From Atkinsonella hypoxylon (Eukaryota; Ascomycota; Sordariomycetes; Hypocreales; Clavicipitaceae): 64,000 nucleotides of DNA. Location: NCBI GenBank assembly GCA_000729835.1, contig JFHB01000037.1, positions 124,001 through 188,000 of the forward strand. Direction: 5' to 3'. The position numbers were made by a program, and so were the translations under genes. The notes beneath the pieces were generated by a model, which saw only the letters and a program-made list of their open reading frames with translations, did no database searches and was not told the DNA's origin. Shown here piece by piece: positions 57,569-64,000 of this stretch; the first letter of the stretch is position 1, and each line of letters begins with the position of its first letter.

Positions 57569-60500
57569 ATGCTCACTCCCACTTTCGCGAATCGCTTGAT
57601 TTGGTTGTATGCCATCGGCAACACCCCGGCCACTAGCTTGACCCGAAGTGTTCCCATGGGCGAGGACGTGGACATATTAAGCCTTGGATGCGGCGACGTC
57701 AGAAATATCCTTTACACCAGCTATGTGGAACAAGGACTGAGTAAGACTCAACTGATGGGATGCAATCGCGCAGACACTGATGACTTGATGTAGGTTTTCG
57801 GAAAATTGACATTACATGTTGCGACTATGATGAGAACATCATTGGTGAGTTGTTGGGAGTGAGTGAGAGTGGCATGAAAGAATTGGACTGATTTTTTTTT
57901 TTTTTGAAAAGGTCGCAACGTTATATTGCTGGGTTTGCTATTCGACAACAATCCTCCTGTCAAAGACAATCACCTTTGGGATCTCTATTACCATCTTTTT
58001 GTGGAAGACGAGACTATTGAGATACTACAAGAGCATCTCAAGAAGCTTCTGCCTCTTCTAGAATCGATTGAATCTTGGAATACAGGGATATACGGCCGGG
58101 TGATCAAATTCTGCGATAAGCACACTCTTGACGATGTCAGGGATGTGTGCTGTAGGATTATGGACGGCGCCAAGAGCCGAAAAAGCAGCAAGTATGCGGA
58201 GAACTATGACCAGAATCTGAAAAAGACGGCAGAGTGTCGCGAGCAACTTGGGGTTGGTAGTGACGGCCTTAACCTTACTGGCATGAGATCTGCCGCTCCG
58301 GTATCGCTAAAATCGAGGCGCGATGTGATCGAGGCGTCGAAGACCTACAACCGATATGGTGCCGTGACGCCTACCATAGGCAAGGCGGTTTTGCCTAATC
58401 CCATGTTCGCGAGCCTAGTCTCCCAGGGCAACATTCTCCATTATGGAACCAATCCCGTTTTAGGTTACCACCTTGCCACGGCATTCGCACCACTTTCTCG
58501 AACCTCGCCTCTTAAAGTTCCCGATGAAGCAAAGGAATTTAGAGCGGCGGCGGCGGCGAGAATCCAGTTTGAGGCATGGGCTGCCGCTTTTCGAGCAGTT
58601 GCTCGCAAGAGAGTAGTGGTTCGGTTTATTGTCGCTGATGGGTTTGCGTGCTGCCATACCTTACAGTACGCGAATTCTGCGAAGAAGACATCAGCGAATT
58701 GGTACAGACGACAATGGAGCCTGCAAACTTTGTATCTGGACGGTGCTGAATACGGCGCCAAAGGGTCGGGACCGACAAGTTTTGATGTCATCGATACCTC
58801 CAACTTGTCAGACCATGTTGGTTTGCTGAATATACTCATCGCAGCATCTCCTTTGCTCAAACCTCAGCCGTGGGCTACGTTGTACACGGAATTGCTCCTG
58901 AAACGAGGCAAAACGCAGCAGGAGGCTTTTGAAAAGCTTCTCTGCGGACATCTTGCTACCGTGCCACTTTTGTTGGGTGTCTCGGCCGTGCATTATTGGA
59001 CGAACGCAAAATGCGAATCTCATGTAGATGAGCTCTTCCTTGTGGCTACGTTGTCAGCAGGCTCAGGCAAGACTGAAAGCCAGCTACATAATCGTTTGGT
59101 GTGGAAACGGGATGATCAATTCGCAGGTCAACTCGATGGCCGGACGAGACTCCATGTTGATGAGCAAGCGCTTGTCCGGATTCTGTTTGACATCTACTTG
59201 CAGATGTTCCATATAGAGCACTATAATCTGTCTGAAGCATGTCTGGGGAGATCCGCAGCGTACGCTCACTTTCACCGGGCGAACTTCGTCTCCTTCCTGA
59301 AGGTCGTCAAGCACAGAGTCAGTACCAATTGGCAGGCCGTTTGTTCTCAGCTCGTTCGCAGAATTTCCGAAGATTGCACGCTGGTCTTGTCGAGGAGTCA
59401 AATACAGGAGCTGGGCATTCAGATGCATCTGCAGGGCGTGAGCACGGAGTCATGGCTGCTTAACAACAGCGCATCTTCCCTCAAAATTGGTCCTTTGCGT
59501 CATTGGAAGAGTCTCCCTATTTGCGTTGCTGTCACTGTAGTGGTTCCTCGTCGGGCACTTGACAGACTCTATGAAGGAACGGAACAGCACAAGATGGCGT
59601 CACCGACGTTGATGGGTTTACTACGTGCGTCGCCGGGCTCCTCAAATCAGTGGGAATACACTTATAGTGATGTTCAGATTATCTTTGGAACCATCAAAAA
59701 TTCCTCAGACGCAACCACGTCACTTGAAATCGAGCAGGATACGCGTGGATGGAGCGGCAAATCACCCCTGATTGCCTCCTTCATTGTGCCCACAACAGCG
59801 CTGCAAGTCGACCCTGCAAATACGGTGGTTGGGCTTTGTGTAATGCCGTCTATGCAGGCTATGTTTTTGTACACTCAAATTCTCGGCATTGACATGATTG
59901 TGTATAAAACAACATTATCAGCTGCCTCGGAGGTCTTCGTGACGGAAATGATGCCAGGCCAAAGCGGCCATCGTGTGGTAGGAGGCGGTGTTCAAGACTG
60001 CAAAGACTCCGAAAATGGGCGCAATGGGGAGCACGTCAACAAAATCCTGTTGGAAGTTCCTGCTTCAAACTCGGAGATCACGACGGTGGTTGGCCATGCT
60101 GACATCATCTCCAATAGAGGCAAAAAGCTGCTACAGGATAAAGTGCCAATCCAATTTTTACAGCGCGATCCTTTCACGATCGATGTGGTCTTTGGCAATA
60201 ACAAGCTCATTTGTCCCATGAACTTTCCTATTCCCGTCACACACGTGGGCAGCCGATTTCGAGTTGCCAGAAAATCAAGCTATGTCGAGATCATTGCCCC
60301 AATAGCTTCCTCGACAGACTCACCAGTGCTTGCTGGCTTCTTGTATCCGTCACGACCCAGCCTAAAAAGTCTACCAACGGCGTTGAATGCGTCGCATTTG
60401 AACCTGGACGTGCTTCCTCTTTTCAATCTGGAAGACAAAGCAAACATGCATTGGCTCATCACCTTGGGCTCGCTTGAGTTCTCTTGCGAAGAAAAGAAGC

Positions 60501-61120
60501 TCCGGGAGCAAGGAGAAAAGGTTGGTGGCGTCGTCGAAAGTGTTCGCGTTAACTTCAAGGAATCTTTATTCACCATGCTCATGGTGTGTTCAGGCCTCCA
60601 AGGCGGCCAAACCAACATATTTGCAATCAAACACCCTGAAAGAGATGATATCCATATGCTGTTCTTTATTTCGGCCGTCCGACTTGACGCTGACAACTTT
60701 TCTGTTGTGCTTGATGCCGCAGTGATTCCAATTACCAACGCGCTTGTGGCTTGCGGCCGTATGAAATCTTTTCTATTTACTCTACAGACATTGAATTGCA
60801 GCATCATCAATGTCAATGATGAGGAGCTCGTCTTGTGGAAGAAAGTTCTGGTGGCATGGACGGAGAGATGCCGCACTTATAATCATCGTCCCAATTGCGA
60901 GTATAAGCGTAAAGGAGTAACTGCACCTCTGAGTCTGGACTTCAGACAACAGGTATTGTGTTCTTGTGGAAATGGGAAGCTACCAAAGGATTTCATTCTA
61001 TTACCGGGATGGGATGATGCGGCACGTAATGCTGTGCGGATAGCCATCAGCCCAACGTTCTCGGTTCCCATGGTCGAGGACATTATTGAGCCGGTGGACG
61101 CAGTCATGGCAAGAGGATAA
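57569..61120 (+). CDS. DUF4470-domain protein
   Basis: Exons 57569-57740, 57794-57844 and 57912-61120 give 1143 aa. The N-terminal domain has the DUF4470 signature: LWAIGNTP-type start here as LYAIGNTPATSLTRS, then DILSLGCGDVRNILYTSY and, through the 51-bp second exon, KIDITCCDYDENII and RNVILLGLLFD. The LGCGDVRN and ITCCDYDE segments recall a methyltransferase-like Rossmann fold. Members are common in filamentous fungi and sometimes carry a MYND finger; none is evident. The remaining 900 residues have no domain I recognise; a Cys pair CSCGNGKLP lies near the C-terminus. Function unknown. A poly-T run abuts the third exon's acceptor. Confidence 0.85.
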
Positions 61121-61673
61121 TTGACACTCACTCATCGCTGTCGGTGCTGCGGAACTGAAAAGTCGAAGGATGTAGCTGGGCTGGAAATAGTATGAGATGT
61201 CAGGTGGTAAAGTAGTGCCCTGCGGAGTGTCAGAAGAAAGACCGGAAGAAGCGTCGCATGGAGTGTGTGAAAGTTAATTGATGTAGTAACTGTTGCATAT
61301 AGCAATTCCACTGGGCGTTTATGGAAAGCAGGTGATTCTCCAAGGCTGAAACTGAATTTTATGAAGAGACCTTCACAGATCAATTTGCTGTGGTCTTCTT
61401 TGGGAACATCGACTAAAGTTTTTGGTCGATGAAGCGAAACTCAAGCGAGTGGAAGTCTGCAAGCACCCACCCTGTCGTGCTTTTGGCCTGTACCTAGGAC
61501 AAGATATCAGGCCGCTCTCACCGCCCTGACCTCCCGGCAGAAAAAGTGACCACAATCCAGCCCACCACGATTTCGTGCGGGTCGCCGCTGGCCAGCTTGT
61601 GAAATCACCATTTAGCTACCGACGCCACACGACAACGAAAAGGATAGTAAGCAAGTAGTTTGGAAGCATTGAA
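61121..61673. other. Intergenic spacer
   Basis: 550 bp containing the DUF4470 gene 3' end and the CCT zeta promoter. No other feature. Confidence 0.4.
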
Positions 61674-63657
61674 ATGTCGGCTGCGCAGCTTCTGAATCCC
61701 AAGGCCGAGTCCCGCGTATGTCTTATCCTGATCTGATATGTGATCAGCCGGTCGCGCTGTACCCTGCATTCATTTGTGCTAACTGCTCTCAGAGGAGGGG
61801 CGAAGCTCTGAAGGTTAACATCAACGCCGCTATTGGGCTTCAGGATGTCCTCAGATCCAACCTTGGCCCTCTTGGCACGATTAAGATGTGAGCTGCTTTA
61901 AAGTCTGGGAATGATTGTCATAGCTTCAGTTTACTGATTTTCACTAGGCTTGTTGACGGTGCTGGGCAGGTACGGCAAGGCAGTCCCACGCTACCACTCA
62001 GGGGGGGGAAGGCAACGAAGCTGATATTCCTTTATAGGTCAAGCTCACAAAAGACGGAAACATTCTTCTTCGAGAAATGCAAATTCAGAACCCCACCGCT
62101 GTAATGATTGCCCGTGCTGCAACCGCCCAAGACGATATCTGTGGTGATGGTACCACATCCGTTGTGCTACTGGTCGGTGAGCTACTGAAGCAGGCAGACC
62201 GATTCATTTCAGAGGGATTACATCCTCGTGTCATCACTGATGGTTTCGAGATTGCCAAGGCTGAAGCTTTAAAAGTGAGTTGAGTACGTTTTAAAACGAT
62301 TCTAACTAAGGTCGTTTGTGTTAATGCTTTGTCATTCATTCTACAGTTCCTCGACAACTTCAAACTTGACAAGGGGGTCGACCGGGAGCTTCTCCTCAAT
62401 GTTGCACGCACGTCTCTCACCACGAAACTTAATTCGACTCTGGCGAAGAAGTTGACCCCTGCGATCGTTGACGCAGTTCTCTCTATTTACCAGGCTCCTA
62501 ACAACCCCGACTTGCACATGGTTGAGATCATGAAGATGCAGCACCGCACTGCCGCTGATACCCAGCTGATTCGTGGTCTTGTTCTGGATCATGGTGCAAG
62601 ACATCCTGATATGCCAAAGAGGCTCCAAAACTGCTATATTTTGACTATGAACATCAGTCTAGAATACGAGAAGACGGAGGTTAACTCGAGCTTTTTCTAC
62701 TCAAGTGCTGATCAGCGGAACAAGCTTGTGGAGAGCGAACGCCGATTTATTGATGCCAAGCTGAAAAAAATTGTTGACTTGAAGAAGGAGCTCTGCGGCA
62801 CTGATGGCAAGAAGAACTTTGTCATCATCAACCAGAAAGGCATTGACCCGCTGTCTCTAGATGTCCTGGCCAAGAACGGAATCCTTGCTCTTCGTCGTGC
62901 CAAGCGACGAAACATGGAGCGACTGCAGTTGATCTGCGGCGGGGTGGCCCAAAACAGCGTCGAGGACCTATCTGCTGATGTTCTCGGCTGGGCCGGTCTG
63001 GTCTATGAGCAGACCCTTGGTGAGGAGAAGTATACTTTCATTGAAGAGGTCAAGGACCCCAAGTCTGTAACGCTCTTGATCAAGGGGCCCAACCAGCACA
63101 CCATCTCTCAAGTAACGGATGCTGTCAGAGATGGCCTAAGAAGTGTTTACAACATGATTGTCGACAAGAGTGTTGTACCCGGTGCTGGGGCTTTCCAGGT
63201 AGCGTGCGCCAGACACCTCAAGAGCGACAAGTTCAAGAACTCCGTAAAAGGCAAGGCCAAGTTTGGCGTAGACGCTTTTGCTGATGCCCTCCTCATTATT
63301 CCCAAGACGTTGGCTGCTAATGCAGGCCATGATGTTCAGGATGCCCGTAAGTACTAGATATTTGACAATGGGTCATTTGAGCCTCATCGATTCTGACATA
63401 TTGGCGTTGTAGTTACAAAGATGGAAGACGAGTTCAATGAGGGTGACGTGGTTGGTCTGAACCTGGAAACGGGAGAGCCAATGGACCCTGAGCTGGAAGG
63501 CGTCTTTGACTCCTTCCGCGTACTGAGAAACTGCATAGCCTCCAGCTCTGGCATTGCTTCGAACCTACTGTTGTGTGATGAGTTGTTGAAAGCTCGACAG
63601 ATGGGGCGAGCAGCAGGACCGGGACCTGGCATGGATGGCCCGGATGATCACATGTAA
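61674..63657 (+). CDS. CCT6: Chaperonin TRiC/CCT subunit zeta
   Basis: Subunit of the cytosolic chaperonin ring. Six exons: 61674-61715, 61793-61887, 61948-61969, 62038-62274, 62347-63346, 63413-63657; 546 aa. The third exon is only 22 bp (LVDGAGQ). Zeta-type start MSAAQLLNPKAE, ATP-site motifs NLGPLGTIK, TKDGNILL and GDGTTSVVLLVGELL, equatorial VPGAGAFQ. ERRFIDAKLKKIVDLKKELC is the characteristic zeta helix (quoted as ERRFIDAKLKKIVDLK). C-terminus ends GPGPGMDGPDDHM. Confidence 0.96.
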
Positions 63658-64000
63658 ATGTTATACCAACATAGATAATGGATAGCTAGATGGAAAGTTC
63701 CGGAGATTCCTCACCACTTATCTGCTTTGCGGACTTTTGTAATGTGACTCGGCCTCTATGTTATGTCCACGGGCTACTGCTGTCATCTAGGAGGTCTATG
63801 GCAGCAGTAGTAAGTCCCATTGACGTACTCCGCACAGTGGGTTGTACATGTAATTATCATTGATCAATCAATAAGATCACTGATTAGCACCCGAACGGTG
63901 GGGAGTGCGCATATGTCCCTTTTAGTTTACTACCTAACGTAGGGCACCCACCTACGGAACCCACCTACATTCGGAACGCGAATTGCCACAACAACAACAT
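63658..64000. other. Right edge, 3' flank of CCT zeta
   Basis: 343 bp of 3' flank with CCCACCTACNGAACCCACCTAC tandem (short motif ACCCACCTAC twice near 63947-63970). No gene seen before the window ends. Confidence 0.4.

Overview
The window is nuclear DNA of a filamentous ascomycete, most likely of the Hypocreales and plausibly a Clavicipitaceae relative. Short GT-AG introns (about 50-120 bp), single-gene transcription units and compact intergenic DNA point to this. So do fungal-type proteins: AIM24, an Ace2/Swi5 factor, a phosphoketolase, a DUF4470 protein and a CBS-PB1 protein. No prokaryotic, CRISPR, rRNA or confident tRNA feature was seen. The exon coordinates below were worked out by hand from splice sites and reading frame; each multi-exon model listed closes in frame, except the 5' end of the secreted protein near 35.3 kb.

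Layout. 1-5.5 kb has no convincing gene. 5.5-12.9 kb holds a kinesin, mitochondrial AIM24 and an MFS transporter of the monocarboxylate-porter type. 14.6-31.0 kb is the striking part: a set of genes matching the loline (pyrrolizidine alkaloid) cluster of Epichloe in content and order. They are lolF (flavin monooxygenase), lolC (gamma-class PLP enzyme), lolD (ornithine-decarboxylase-like), lolO (2OG-Fe oxygenase, broken), lolA (ACT-domain protein), an acyltransferase not part of the classical set, a lolP cytochrome P450 relic, lolT (class-V PLP enzyme) and lolE (PhyH-type oxygenase). lolU, lolN and lolM were not seen. Small inverted-repeat elements sit in the gaps between lolF, lolC, lolD and lolO, and one replaces the 5' part of lolO.

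31-42.7 kb is sparse: one small secreted protein and a phosphoketolase. 42.7-63.7 kb is a conserved housekeeping block: CCT eta, a GNAT/H2C2 zinc-finger protein like Spt10, mitochondrial ribosomal protein uS2m, a CBS-PB1 membrane-anchored protein, an Ace2/Swi5 zinc-finger factor, a DUF4470 protein and CCT zeta.

How the cluster would work (family knowledge plus inference). LolC joins proline to an O-acetylhomoserine-derived four-carbon unit. LolF, LolD and LolT carry the product through oxidative/decarboxylative steps and Mannich-type closure to 1-aminopyrrolizidine. N-acetylation follows, and intact LolO would then build the ether bridge. With lolO and lolP broken and lolN/lolM absent, the predicted end product is a bridge-less 1-aminopyrrolizidine derivative, possibly acylated by the extra acyltransferase.
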